A stretch of 64,000 bases of DNA from Fragilaria crotonensis (taxonomy: Eukaryota; Bacillariophyta; Fragilariophyceae; Fragilariales; Fragilariaceae), in NCBI GenBank assembly GCA_022925895.1, contig JAKSYS010000140.1, forward strand, positions 1-64,000. Reading direction: 5' to 3'. A program made the translations under genes and the position numbers. Positions 54,581-64,000 of this stretch are shown here, piece after piece. Below the pieces are notes generated by a model, which was not told the origin of the DNA, did not search any database, and saw only the letters and a program-made list of their open reading frames with translations. Position 1 is the first letter of the stretch. The number at the start of each line of letters is the position of its first letter.

Positions 54581-55621
54581 ATGAGCATACTTCTGATAAC
54601 TGCAGCAATGGTGTTAAAAACCTCTGTTCCAACGCTTCAACTGCTATCAGCCCTCATTGACGCAGCTCAGTATGGCTCATCAACAATTGCGCGCAATTGC
54701 AATGCAGCGTCCTCAAAAGTTGTTTACAAGGAGGTAGGAGAGGCCCGATCTGCCATGACGGTGGCGGATACAGCAGCGCAAAAGATAATCGTATCGTCTC
54801 TCCTCAAGAGCTTTCCATCCCTTTGTATTATCGGAGAAGAAGACGATTCCATTGTGCGAGATGAGGAGAGTGAATCATGTTCAGTTGCCTTGAATCTCGA
54901 TCTCAAGCTTGACTTTCAAACTTGTTTTCAGAATTCAAGACTTCCGGTCTTGCCGGACGAGCTAGATCTTGACGATATTGTTGTTTACGTTGATCCCTTG
55001 GATGGAACGCGAGAGTTTGTGGAGGGACGATTAGATAATGTACAATGCCTTGTCGGCGCCTGCTACAAGAGCATTCCTGTCATGGGAGCGATCGGCCTGC
55101 CTTTCAATAACGCTGCTGGGGAAGTGGAAATCATCTATGGGCTTGTTGGTCGAGGTGTTGGCAAGTTTATTCTCAAAGCCGACTCCATTATGGACAAAAT
55201 TGACCTTCCAGAGTTCAAGAGCTTCTCCGATGGCGACCCGATCTTTCTCTCATCAGGAGACTCGAATGCCAGCCTTCTCTTAGATTCCATACGAGTTGTT
55301 GAAGCCGTGTTCCCATCAGTGCAACGTCAAACCATGGGAGCCTGCGGCAACAAAATGGTCAAAGTCATGACTGGCGAGAGCACTTTGGCCGTCATGCATG
55401 ACAAGACCAGTCTTTGGGACACGTGTGCTCCAACGGCTATTCTCAATGCTGTCGGTGGCAAGGTAACCGACCTGCTTGGGGACCCTCTGGTTTACTCGTC
55501 ACAAGAACTTGGCAATAAGTTGGGCGTTGTTGCGAGTGTTGCCGGTGCCAGCCACCTGCATGATCTCGTGACGACTGCCATGCGCAGTGATTCAAAAGTT
55601 GCGTCGCATTTTAAAAAATAG
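54581..55621 (+). CDS. 3'(2'),5'-bisphosphate nucleotidase (BPNT1/CysQ family)
   Basis: 346 aa if started at 54581, or 337 aa from the ATG at 54608; the two cannot be separated. It removes the 3' phosphate of PAP, the by-product of sulfotransfer, and belongs to the Li-sensitive Mg-dependent phosphatases. Metal-site motifs: IIGEEDD (G-E-E-x), VYVDPLDGTREFVEGR (D-P-L-D-G-T, motif A) and SLWDTCAPTAILNAVGGKVT (W-D-x-C/x-A-P, motif B). VADTAAQKIIVSSLLKSFPS is the family's N-terminal helix with the D-x-x-x-Q pattern. It lacks a targeting signal, so probably cytosolic. The next gene is convergent. Confidence 0.92.
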   Translation: MSILLITAAMVLKTSVPTLQLLSALIDAAQYGSSTIARNCNAASSKVVYKEVGEARSAMTVADTAAQKIIVSSLLKSFPSLCIIGEEDDSIVRDEESESCSVALNLDLKLDFQTCFQNSRLPVLPDELDLDDIVVYVDPLDGTREFVEGRLDNVQCLVGACYKSIPVMGAIGLPFNNAAGEVEIIYGLVGRGVGKFILKADSIMDKIDLPEFKSFSDGDPIFLSSGDSNASLLLDSIRVVEAVFPSVQRQTMGACGNKMVKVMTGESTLAVMHDKTSLWDTCAPTAILNAVGGKVTDLLGDPLVYSSQELGNKLGVVASVAGASHLHDLVTTAMRSDSKVASHFKK

Positions 55622-55910
55622 TGCAGATTGACGGTGGAGAAGCTACTGCAGTTCTGCCACTTAAGCAAACTTGAGATTTCCTACAGTGAGAATCACAGGT
55701 CACAGGTGTCTCTCCTCGCACGTGTACTAGCAGGATCGATATGGATCAGTAAACAAGTGACAGCGATACATTTGCTGCTACCGGTGGACAAAGGAACCAT
55801 CAGCCAAGGGATACTTTCGGCAGATATACTACAGCAGAACCTAGTCCATGAATTTCACCTTCTAGTTAGTACTTGCAAAACATCAACGTGTTCAGCGCTG
55901 ACATTCATGC

Positions 55911-58673
55911 CTACGGTTGTTGCGACGCAGCTTCCCTGGCGAAGAGATCAGCTGCAAATTCGCAACCAACCGGAATCACGCCCTTTGACCGCAGAGTCTT
56001 GACTAACTGATCCAATGGGACCAAGTCTTCAGTTCGCGCCTTCAAATCCTTCACTTTGCATTGGTTCGACTTCAATTCCTCCTCACCAACAATCACCATG
56101 AAGGGGATTTCGCGATCCAAAGCATTGGCAATCTCATACTTCAGCTTCGGGTTTTCTTGTTGACTAAACTCAGCGCTTATATTGGAATCCCACAGCATTC
56201 GGGTGATGCGCATCTTCTCCTTCAGCATATGGTCACCAGCCGAGGCCACAAGTACCTTGACATTTGGTTGCTTGATGGAGCCTTGTTCTTCTTCCAGTCG
56301 TTTCTCCATAAGCGTGAAAACACGCTCAATACCGACCGATACTCCCACGCATGGTGTGATCTTGCCAGCTTCTTGGAACATGGAAACAAGGTTATCGTAA
56401 CGTCCACCGCCACCAATACTGCCAACTTGAGTCGTTCCACTTAAGCAAACGGCCTCGTAGATGACACCGGTATAGTAGTCTAATCCGCGAGCCAGGCTCA
56501 AGTCAAACGACATGAAGTTCAGTTTGCCCATGGCTTCCAAATACTCAAACAGAATCTTCAAGTCCTCCATTGCATCAAGAGCACCCTTGTGCTTTCCAAA
56601 CTTGTTGCTGTCCATCAATATCTTGTGCAGCGTCCAGGGTTCACCTTTCTGCAGGACAAAGGTTCCAATTTGGTCCGCAACCTCCGGTTTCAGTCCCTTG
56701 TCTTCCACCATCTCACGCTTGACTTCCTCCCAAGGTTCCTTGTCGAGCTTATCAACGGCAGAACAAATGGTGCGGAATTTCTCGGCAGGGACGCCGCAGA
56801 TATCCAAAATGGCATCGAGCAAACGTCGATGGTTCAGCTTGATTGCAAAATCGCCAATGGGCAGGGCATCCAGAATATCGCATGCGACGCATAGACACTC
56901 GGAATCTGGCACCATGCGACCGTAGGTACCAGCAATATCAAAGTCGCACTGGTAAAATTCACGGTACCTGCCCTTGCTCAAAACGGGACGGTCTCGTCGA
57001 TAGACCTTTCCAATGTGAAACCGCTTGATATTTCCCACCGAATTAAGTGCCAAGAATCGAGCAAACGGAACGGTCAAATCGTAGCGCAAGGCCAGCATTT
57101 CTCCTCCTTGATCTGCCAAGTCGTAAATTAGTTTCGAATCTTCTCCGTACTTGCCCGTCAACGTGTCCTTTAGTTCAAACACGGGAGTATCAATCTCGAC
57201 GGCACCGTGAGATTCAAAGACGCGACGAATGATGGAAAAGGCCTGCTGACGGATCATCATTTGCTCGGGGAGGTAATCGCGCGTGCCCTTGGCAATCTTG
57301 GGCTTGCGCTGAACACCACCGGACAACAACTTGTCGACACATTGGTCTACCTGGGCAATCGTCGTTTCGGACAAGTCGAAATTGGCGTCCTTGAGAATGG
57401 TACAGATTTTCTGTGTTCCTTCTCCAAACAACGACACTCCCTTGGTTTGTTTTGCAGCCTTCTTGGCCGCAGCCTTGGCATCCTTTTCAGCACGTTTCTT
57501 GAGGACCTTTTGTCTCTGAGCCTCCGACATGCCGGATAGGTCGTCGGCACCAGGTGCTGCTTCGGCAGCTGCCGCGCGCGCCGCCTTTTCCGCTTCCTTC
57601 TCTAGCGCTTCTTGAGCCGCCTTTTCATTTTGAGTAGTCACAAATTCGACACCAGTCTTGGCTTCCTCATACAAGGACTGCTCCAAATCGATCAGTAATG
57701 TCCTCAAGGAGGACAATGGGGCAGTGGATGTTGTTGTTGGTAGTGGCTGACCTCTGCGATCCACGCTGTTGACGTACAGGGTCGACATGGCACTAGCCGC
57801 CTGTGACAGGGCCAAGATCGCAACGGTATCGTCCAAAACGTCCGTCGCTGAAAACTCGAAACAATTAATCTCCAATTCCAATGTTTTGCAGGCGCTGTTG
57901 AGAGATTCCTGGGCTGGTCCTTGGTATTGAGGAATGTTTGAGATGGACAGTGGCACATTGTGGGAGTCAGTTCCAGGAGCAGCCGTCGTCGTACAGAATT
58001 GAGATCGGTTGAGAATGGCGCGGAGTGTCGCGGCTGTGGTAATAAGACCCCTGTGAGGACGATTGATATCGTAACGAACTTCAGCGTAGGCCGAAAGGTT
58101 TGCCATGGCCCGTTCAGCGGACAAGGCAGCAATGGGTGTGGTCACGTGCGCGAGGGATGCAGCTCGGACTGTGGTGAGGGCCCCAGTCGATAAGAAAATG
58201 GTGCGAGCCACAAGAGATGTGGGGAGTGACTGAATTGCAGAGGTAATTTCCGATTCCGATGAAAACAACGTGCAGAGCGCAGATTGGAAGTTTGCAGGAT
58301 CGGAAGGTAGCACTAGCGACGTCGACTTCGCCTGGTTCGTGAATTCAATAAGCCCGGCAATTACGGCGAGTGACTTGATAATTCGCCCCTGAGATAGATT
58401 CAACGTCAAAAGCGTCAAGGCAGCAATTGTCTCTGGACTTGAAAGCGAATCACTGTCCGAGAGAGTCAGGGCAGCCATGGCGGCGGAGAAACGGTCGACT
58501 GTTGGAGAGGCCACGACGGATAGATCTTCTACACTGGGGGCATGCAATTCTAGGATCCCATCGTAAAGTGCGACAGTTTGAAGTTCCTCCAAGGTGATAC
58601 GACGCTCCTTTCCAATCAAAACGGATCGCACCATGTTGCTTGTGTGCGTTTCTTGATTGTTGCTGTCGAACAA
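55911..58673 (-). CDS. Histidyl-tRNA synthetase with long N-terminal extension
   Basis: 920 aa, single exon; a second in-frame ATG at 58634 is equally possible. Class II core: motif 1 region RRVFESHGAVEIDTPVFELK, motif 2 FHIGKVYRRDRPVLSKGRYR plus EFYQCDFDIAG, the HisA loop RGLDYYTGVIYE, GSIGGGGRYDNLV, and motif 3 VGVSVGIERV. The C-terminal anticodon-binding domain ends with ELKSNQCKVKDLKARTEDLV. The first ~400 residues are unlike bacterial HisRS: RRITLEELQTVALYDG resembles the start of aromatic-amino-acid ammonia lyases, then helical Ala/Ser-rich sequence, then a Lys/Glu coiled coil (AQEALEKEAEKAARAAAAEA). The long N-extension is known from plant cytosolic HisRS. It has no organelle presequence. 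Confidence 0.93.
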   Translation of the reverse strand: MFDSNNQETHTSNMVRSVLIGKERRITLEELQTVALYDGILELHAPSVEDLSVVASPTVDRFSAAMAALTLSDSDSLSSPETIAALTLLTLNLSQGRIIKSLAVIAGLIEFTNQAKSTSLVLPSDPANFQSALCTLFSSESEITSAIQSLPTSLVARTIFLSTGALTTVRAASLAHVTTPIAALSAERAMANLSAYAEVRYDINRPHRGLITTAATLRAILNRSQFCTTTAAPGTDSHNVPLSISNIPQYQGPAQESLNSACKTLELEINCFEFSATDVLDDTVAILALSQAASAMSTLYVNSVDRRGQPLPTTTSTAPLSSLRTLLIDLEQSLYEEAKTGVEFVTTQNEKAAQEALEKEAEKAARAAAAEAAPGADDLSGMSEAQRQKVLKKRAEKDAKAAAKKAAKQTKGVSLFGEGTQKICTILKDANFDLSETTIAQVDQCVDKLLSGGVQRKPKIAKGTRDYLPEQMMIRQQAFSIIRRVFESHGAVEIDTPVFELKDTLTGKYGEDSKLIYDLADQGGEMLALRYDLTVPFARFLALNSVGNIKRFHIGKVYRRDRPVLSKGRYREFYQCDFDIAGTYGRMVPDSECLCVACDILDALPIGDFAIKLNHRRLLDAILDICGVPAEKFRTICSAVDKLDKEPWEEVKREMVEDKGLKPEVADQIGTFVLQKGEPWTLHKILMDSNKFGKHKGALDAMEDLKILFEYLEAMGKLNFMSFDLSLARGLDYYTGVIYEAVCLSGTTQVGSIGGGGRYDNLVSMFQEAGKITPCVGVSVGIERVFTLMEKRLEEEQGSIKQPNVKVLVASAGDHMLKEKMRITRMLWDSNISAEFSQQENPKLKYEIANALDREIPFMVIVGEEELKSNQCKVKDLKARTEDLVPLDQLVKTLRSKGVIPVGCEFAADLFAREAASQQP

Positions 58674-59327
58674 CTGGATGACAGCCTAGATCAGCCCAGT
58701 ACAGTCAAGGCAAGGGACAGACGCTTGTGTCCTTGTTGGCGCAATGAATAACAGCTACAATTGTTCCTGTACGAGATCACTAGATCAACCGACCACTCCT
58801 AGCTTCTAGCTAGAATGCCTCGACCTAGAATAACTGTTGGTGTGGTGATGACACTAGAGAGAGGACGCAATGAGCTCTGGCGGATGCGTAAATGTCGGAT
58901 GTGTGGCTCTCACTTGATCGTTGATGATGATTTTGGGTTTCGGGTTTCGGGTTTAGGGTTTCACGGACAACAGCACTCACAGACACATCTCCGATGTCCA
59001 TACAATAGCACAGTAAACAGTACTACAGTACGTCAGTAACGAGGCGATGAAATTGAACGTTCGCAGGTGGAACAACAGTTTCGGTCGTGAGGAACAATTG
59101 AAAGTGGCATGAAAGCGTACATCAGCGTGAAACATAACCGTAATTTACCGGAAACGCCACGAGAATTCTCATTTTTTGATGGCTCACAATTTGGATTGAC
59201 TTGACACCCGCACGACCACAACCAGCAAGTGTCCGAATGAGAACAAGCATGCTTCGCAAAGATCTCAATCAATGGAACACACAAAACTCATCAACAAAGC
59301 TTCAACGTCAAACAACCAACTATCACA
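58674..59327. other. Intergenic with degenerate telomere-like run
   Basis: TTTTGGGTTTCGGGTTTCGG and TTTAGGGTTTCACG at 58931-58964 form a short interstitial run of TTTAGGG/TTTCGGG type. No gene otherwise. Confidence 0.5.
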
Positions 59328-59627
59328 ATGCTTTACACCAACTTTCCTGTCCACTGCTACAATCCTTTTCCCTGTCTCACGAAAGTGCTCTTTGAAGATG
59401 ACCCTCCCCTAGAGCCTTTCGAGATTCTGAATGAAATCTATACACTCTTTCCTCTAATCATGTTCTTTTTCATCGTTTTATCAATCGCAGCAGTCCATCT
59501 CCTGCTGATATGGGCATCAGGTCTATCATGGGAGGCCGCCCTACCTCCGAATGGCATAGGTGATTTCGCAGTCAACGCCATGAGGTCACGGGTCTACAAA
59601 GGATATTCCACAATATCAGAACAGTAA
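59328..59627 (+). CDS. Small single-pass membrane protein, unknown
   Basis: 99 aa, not recognised. One strong TM segment (LFPLIMFFFIVLSIAAVHLL, about residues 41-60), an acidic stretch before it (EDDPPLEPFEILNEI) and a polar C-terminus. An in-frame ATG lies within a clean leader. The size and hydrophobicity are plausible for a real gene, but there is no family support; a chance frame is the alternative. Confidence 0.4.
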   Translation: MLYTNFPVHCYNPFPCLTKVLFEDDPPLEPFEILNEIYTLFPLIMFFFIVLSIAAVHLLLIWASGLSWEAALPPNGIGDFAVNAMRSRVYKGYSTISEQ

Positions 59628-59940
59628 AAGCACTCCCACACGATCACAGGAGGGATTACAAGATAGTATTTCATCCTATAGCCTTCGATCGAGCAATTCA
59701 ACTGAATCATCATCAATATGTGTGTGCACGTATTTGCTGCATATCTTCCTCAATACACCTGGTACAAATCTGGTAAACATAGGAGTTGACATCTACAATT
59801 AGAACCTGAACAAAGTATGACATGCCTGGCAGAGATGTTGACAGTCATACGTCATACTTAATCACGTACAGCAATGCCGTAGTCGTAGCAGTTGTAGTTG
59901 TAGTAGCTAAATGCATAGTTCATCCTGCTAACCGACCCCC
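59628..59940. other. Short intergenic, no gene
   Basis: Contains GTAGTCGTAGCAGTTGTAGT near 59879 and the usual AGTACC motifs. Nothing supported. Confidence 0.5.
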
Positions 59941-60999
59941 CTATTCGTCGTCCTCGTCAATACCTTCGATGATACCCGTTGCAGAGTCGGCCAATAGTTT
60001 CAAGAACCCGCTGAGCAGTACGATGCCTCCCACATAAACATACCAAGGCTGAGCATCGCCACTTCCCAACGTCAAGACCTTTCCAACTTGTCCTGAATAC
60101 ACATAGGCAAGCGTACCGGGCGTAAAGCCAATCATTGTCCCCAAAAAGTAGGGCCAGAACCCCACACTTGATGCACCATACAAATAATTCGATAGCGCAA
60201 ACGGAAAAACGGGCGACATTCGGAGCAACATCATGAGCTTGAATCCCTCCTTTCCAATCGCCTTGTCAATTTTCTTGAACTCTGGATAGTCGTCCAATAG
60301 TCCTTCCACATAGGATCGCAGAATCGTTCGGCCAATCATAAAGGAAAAGGCGGCGGCAATGGATGCGCTCACAATGACCACGCATGTGCCTGCGACGATG
60401 CCAAACAGATATCCCGCCGATGCTGTAAGCGGAAAGGCTGGAATGGCAAGCACTTCCGCCAGGGTGTAGAGCAGTCCAAAGTAGACGACCCCCATGGGAC
60501 CCATGGCGTCTATTTTGGAAACAATCATTTCGAGAGTTGGCGTAGGATCGTGAAGGAAATTCTGAATTGCTGGAATAATATCGTGCGGCGGAGGTAGAAC
60601 AAGACCAGTCGATTTTACAGCGACAGCCGACGCTACCAGCAGCGCTCCGACGCCTGCAACTATGACAGCCTTGAAGTCCAACTCCTGGTTCTGAAGTAAA
60701 TCGTCGTCATTGTCAAACTGCAGCAGTAACTTGGTAACATCAATACCATTTTCTTGTCGATGCTGTTGTCTCTGACTGATATCAGTCGACGTTGACTTCT
60801 GCATGGTGCTTAGCTTTGGTTTGGGTTTCGCACCTCCTGACCTAGGATTCAAATGGATTTTTGTACTCATTGATCGAGGTTGAACATGCGTCAGCCTAGC
60901 CCTGTTGTGCACATTCTTGCCGATATGAATAGGTGCGAAGGCCGCGGCACAGCGAAATGCAAGAGCGACTGCAGTGGTGAATAGACACGCGTATTTCAT
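59941..60999 (-). CDS. TVP38/TMEM64-type (SNARE-associated, VTT domain) membrane protein, plastid presequence
   Basis: 352 aa from ATG 60999; 31 more codons are open upstream without protein-like sequence. MKYACLFTTAVALAFRCAAA is a signal peptide and AFAPIH the diatom plastid motif. After a basic linker come six to seven membrane segments with the VTT signature: EVLAIPAFPLTASAGYLFG, AAAFSFMIGRTILRSYVEGL, then LMMLLRMSPVFPFALSNYLYGASSV (split over positions about 60176-60250; R-x-S-P-x-x-P). VTT proteins such as TMEM41B scramble phospholipids. Together with the DedA-like gene at 40296 this is the second VTT protein in the window, and both have plastid-type leaders. Confidence 0.88.
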   Translation of the reverse strand: MKYACLFTTAVALAFRCAAAFAPIHIGKNVHNRARLTHVQPRSMSTKIHLNPRSGGAKPKPKLSTMQKSTSTDISQRQQHRQENGIDVTKLLLQFDNDDDLLQNQELDFKAVIVAGVGALLVASAVAVKSTGLVLPPPHDIIPAIQNFLHDPTPTLEMIVSKIDAMGPMGVVYFGLLYTLAEVLAIPAFPLTASAGYLFGIVAGTCVVIVSASIAAAFSFMIGRTILRSYVEGLLDDYPEFKKIDKAIGKEGFKLMMLLRMSPVFPFALSNYLYGASSVGFWPYFLGTMIGFTPGTLAYVYSGQVGKVLTLGSGDAQPWYVYVGGIVLLSGFLKLLADSATGIIEGIDEDDE

Positions 61000-62049
61000 A
61001 CTCGCAGCGATTCTACGTGCCTCTTGTTGCTGTGGTCGCGTTCTGAGCTTCGCAATATGCGGTCGTAATGTGCTGAGTACTGAGTAATCCAAGGTCCAAA
61101 TTGTGCAAATGTATATGTATTTGTATCAATGACAACACGGATCAAGATGTGGACAGGTACGTGTCAAGAATCGAAGAGCATCACTTCCAACTGAAGCATT
61201 CACAACTTGAAGGTATGAAACGGTGAAATGCGAAGAAATCTGTCAAATTGCGTGTGCCGCACGTTGCGAACGTCATTCTTTCCGCGACGAAAACTGTCAT
61301 CGCAGAAATTGAGTCGCATGACTCGAGCTTGAGATTCCCCTACACACATTCTTCGGTACTCAGCTAGGAGGACTCCGAGCCTCAACCAACGAATCTCCAT
61401 CCCCGCGTCCCTCGTTTGGCTTGATGGGGTGGGGGCACGTCTGGGCTCACATTTTATTCGAATTGTCAAACTGACTACTGTGTTGAGATTGTGATTCCTA
61501 GTCACACACGTCCGCTAACTGATGCACTTGTCTGCATTTGGAGGCGACGAGTGCGCCGAAATGTACCATCGACGTACCAACCATAAGTCCAGGTGTGCTC
61601 TTCGTAGTACCTGGTACTATACTCTTTTCCTTGCGTATGCTTTGTCCATTTGTGAAGTCGTCCAATCGGCGTTCAAGACCTCAAGGCTGTCAGCTGCGCA
61701 CTACGAGTACGAAAGTTGTAGTACTGTATGTCAATCATCCGGCACAGTAATACTCAGCGCTTTGAGTTCACCCGTGAGTTCGGTATCCATCCCTCACTTT
61801 GATGAAATGCAAAACACTGTCACCACCTGCAAACAGGAAAACGCCTTGAGAAGACCGTCAGTTTCACCTTAAGATTGCCATTGGACTGCAATACTCAACG
61901 ATCGATGTTGGCGCGCAACACGAGATGGACATGACGCTGCATTCGATACTTCGATTACCCAGCGCACCATTAACAACATACTCCGAGCACTATTTACAGA
62001 AAATACATCTCTCCATGAAGTAATTTCTAGTGTGAATGACAAGAATGGT
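61000..62049. other. 1.0-kb intergenic, no gene seen
   Basis: Divergent/convergent space between the TVP38-like and PH-domain genes. Plus-strand frames at 61522-61872 have no family content. One GTACCTGGTACTATAC motif at 61608. Confidence 0.55.
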
Positions 62050-63539
62050 CTACCTCTTCTTCACGTTTGCTCGATTGATATTACCAGAGGGGCTGTGTGG
62101 CATCGAACTGTTGGTTAGCGTGACACTCGCAGTACTCGTGGCGACTTCTTCTTCCTCCGGACCAGTTCCGGCTTTCTTGGAACCTCGTCCAGCCAAGTTG
62201 GCAACTTGCAGCCGGAAACAAAGTGCCGAAAACCCTTCCATCAGAACTTTACATTGATCGGCGGTGAGGGCGGTGATATCGACGGTTCGCTTGGGAAAAA
62301 TGAGCGCAAATGACTTGTGGGCATTCGCAGCTTCGCACTTCTGCCGGAGAATCGGAGTTCCTGTGAACATAGGGTTCAATGGATCAGGACTCCAAGCGTG
62401 CCTGACCTCTTCGCATGTACTCAAATCTAATTTCGGTGGTCGTTTAGAGCTGGTTGGCTCACCAACAGCGGGTTTCCAACTAAGGGATCTACCGTCGGGA
62501 TGAATATGAAGAATTCGGAGACGTGACTTGCACCATCGCGACCTACCGTGCTTTACCACAGTAATGCCTGACCTCAACCTTGCCACAAAGCATCGAACAA
62601 TGAAATCCGATGCATTTGTGCACCCAGTGGCGGGCTTGAAAGTTGCGAGGTACAATGGCGTTCGAACCTCATGTGTTTGAGTTGCAGTCGACTGTGACGC
62701 CGCTGACGAGATATTGGCATATTCACCTGAATTTGGAAGTCCCTTAGTAGGAGTGTTCACGTCGAGTTCAGAATCGCTGTTGAGCGCATCGTCCGAGTCC
62801 ACATTATCAAATCCACCAAGATTCTGCTCTCCTTCATCTCCTGGCACAACAACAGGAGCGACGCCCTCAGGTACCTTGCCCAATGGCGTCTTAACCTCGA
62901 TTGGTGCAGGTTTGCTGGCGTCGTCGTCCGCGTTGAAGCCATCTTGCATCACCATAGAATCAATCGCTGTTAAAGGAATAGGAGTCTTGAGAGCATTCAT
63001 TTTCTGTTCTTGTCTCAGCTTTTCTTCTGCAATAATTTTCGTTTCCACCTCAGCAGAAGACACTTCAATCGGTCCTTCGTTGGCTTCCTTAGATACTACA
63101 ATTTGTGCTGCCACTTTATCACTGATATCCACCGTCATGGTGTGATTTTCTCGTTCCTTAGTTGCCTTTGACTTGAGTTCGGGGACAAGCTCTGCGAGGG
63201 CTTCCAGCTCGTCGTTGTCAGTTTCTGTCTTCATAGCCACTGTTTATAGTTTGTAACAGAGAAAAAGGTGAGAGCCTTGCCAAGAAACGAATATTCAACT
63301 GCTAGGAACCAGATTAAACACGTACTCATATCGTGAGGCCCCTTGGTCGGAGCTTTGGTACCTCTTAGATCGCTTAGATCTACTTCATCCGCATGAGGAT
63401 CAGGAACAACAACATGTTCACCAGTATCTTGGTTCGCAGTAGGAAGCCCAGTAGTGAACCCTGTCATGGTAATGCCCAACGCAGAGACAATCTCCTCTTC
63501 CTTCGTGGCTGCTTTGAGGGTCTCGTTATCTTCCCGCAT
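62050..63539 (-). CDS. Protein with C-terminal PH-like domain
   Basis: 467 aa, exons 63539-63326 and 63239-62050. The intron (GTACGT...AAACAG) joins an AT|G split as ATG-ATG. The N-terminal two thirds is acidic, low-complexity and presumably disordered. From about residue 275 a PH-like fold is readable: FIVRCFVARLRSGITVVKHG, RSRWCKSRLRILHIHPDGRS plus LSWKP (beta1-beta4), KLDLSTCEEVRHAW (beta5), SFALIFPKRTVDITALTADQ and VLMEGFSALCFRL (the C-terminal helix). PH domains of this kind bind phosphoinositides or proteins at membranes. The partner here is unknown. Confidence 0.72.
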
Positions 63540-64000
63540 GCTTTTTGTAGGGGATGAGGGGGGCGTCTAAGTAAACGACAAGTGTAAGGGAACGAATCGA
63601 ACTGAAACAAAATTGGCAACGATGTCAACACAGATGTTCTAATGTTGCAATTGTACGGTACTGGAGTACTGAACAACGAAACCGGTAAACAAAATTGGCA
63701 ACAGACGTAGTCGTATTGATGTGAATGTAAGTCGAGCAACTGGTCGCAAGTAGCAGTTCAATTTCGAAGGATGTGTGTTCAAAAATAAAACAATATTTGG
63801 GGCAATTGAAACACGTCATAAAAAAGCACGCCGACTTTAAATCTTAGATAAAAACCGTGAATTAAACCGCAATGACTATACCCACGAAGACGAGAATGAA
63901 CACAACGATTAACTGCAACGACCTGAAGATCAGGCGAGGGCAGAGATGGAAGGGAATGTTCTGCGTTGGTGGTCCAGAAGATGACGAGGAATAGTTATGA
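63540..64000. other. Window end, upstream of the PH-domain gene
   Basis: Promoter side of the minus-strand gene. GTACTGGAGTAC lies at 63658-63669. No gene seen to the window end. Confidence 0.5.

Noticed and set aside
1-64000. Retroelements or virus-like elements
   Set aside because: No reverse transcriptase, integrase, capsid-like or LTR structure was recognised on either strand.

Overview
The window is nuclear DNA of a photosynthetic stramenopile, almost certainly a diatom. The supporting signs are a fucoxanthin-chlorophyll-type light-harvesting protein with an AFAP plastid-entry motif, a fused UDP-glucose pyrophosphorylase/phosphoglucomutase, several other proteins with AFxP-type plastid presequences, an LRR receptor-like gene with one intron per repeat, DUF6824-type domains, and short GT-AG introns (about 60-190 nt). 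The species cannot be named from the sequence. No retroelement or virus-like copy was recognised.

Layout. 0.1-12.0 kb is a large, decayed Mutator-like (MULE) DNA element bounded by a perfect 32-bp inverted repeat. It carries a SWIM-type transposase, a 2OG-Fe(II) oxygenase-like gene, a GNAT/Ulp1-like/DUF6824 gene, a second DUF6824 plus Cys-rich gene, and three arrays of a 72-73-bp hairpin-forming satellite. 12.1-16.9 kb holds an LRR membrane protein and an Msp1/ATAD1-type AAA ATPase. 17.2-21.4 kb is a tandem trio of unknown two-TM membrane proteins with segmental duplications and two inverted 97.5% identical hAT-type MITEs. One MITE has its empty site preserved at 22.76 kb. 22.1-25.7 kb has a minisatellite, a SAM methyltransferase and a plastid-type GNAT. 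28-39 kb is a housekeeping block: UGP/PGM fusion, a hAT-type MITE, FCP, FAM210-like, GST, plastid-type HSP90. 40-48 kb has a DedA-like protein, a secreted ankyrin protein and a PPR-SAP protein. 49-54 kb has a cupin, a circularly permuted tRNA-Arg gene, a broken SGNH-esterase gene, a type II membrane methyltransferase and an 834-bp Harbinger-like element. 54.6-64 kb has 3'(2'),5'-bisphosphate nucleotidase, cytosolic-type HisRS, a TVP38-like protein and a PH-domain protein.

How the genes relate. There is no operon logic. Several genes serve the plastid (FCP, HSP90, PPR-SAP, GNAT, two VTT-domain membrane proteins). UGP/PGM would supply UDP-glucose for chrysolaminarin and other glycans. The most unusual item is the permuted tRNA-Arg(ACG) gene at 50.17-50.28 kb on the minus strand. 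Its 3' half lies upstream of its 5' half, all four arms pair, both Pol III boxes are intact, a T5 terminator follows, and the flanks can form a 3-4-3 bulge-helix-bulge.
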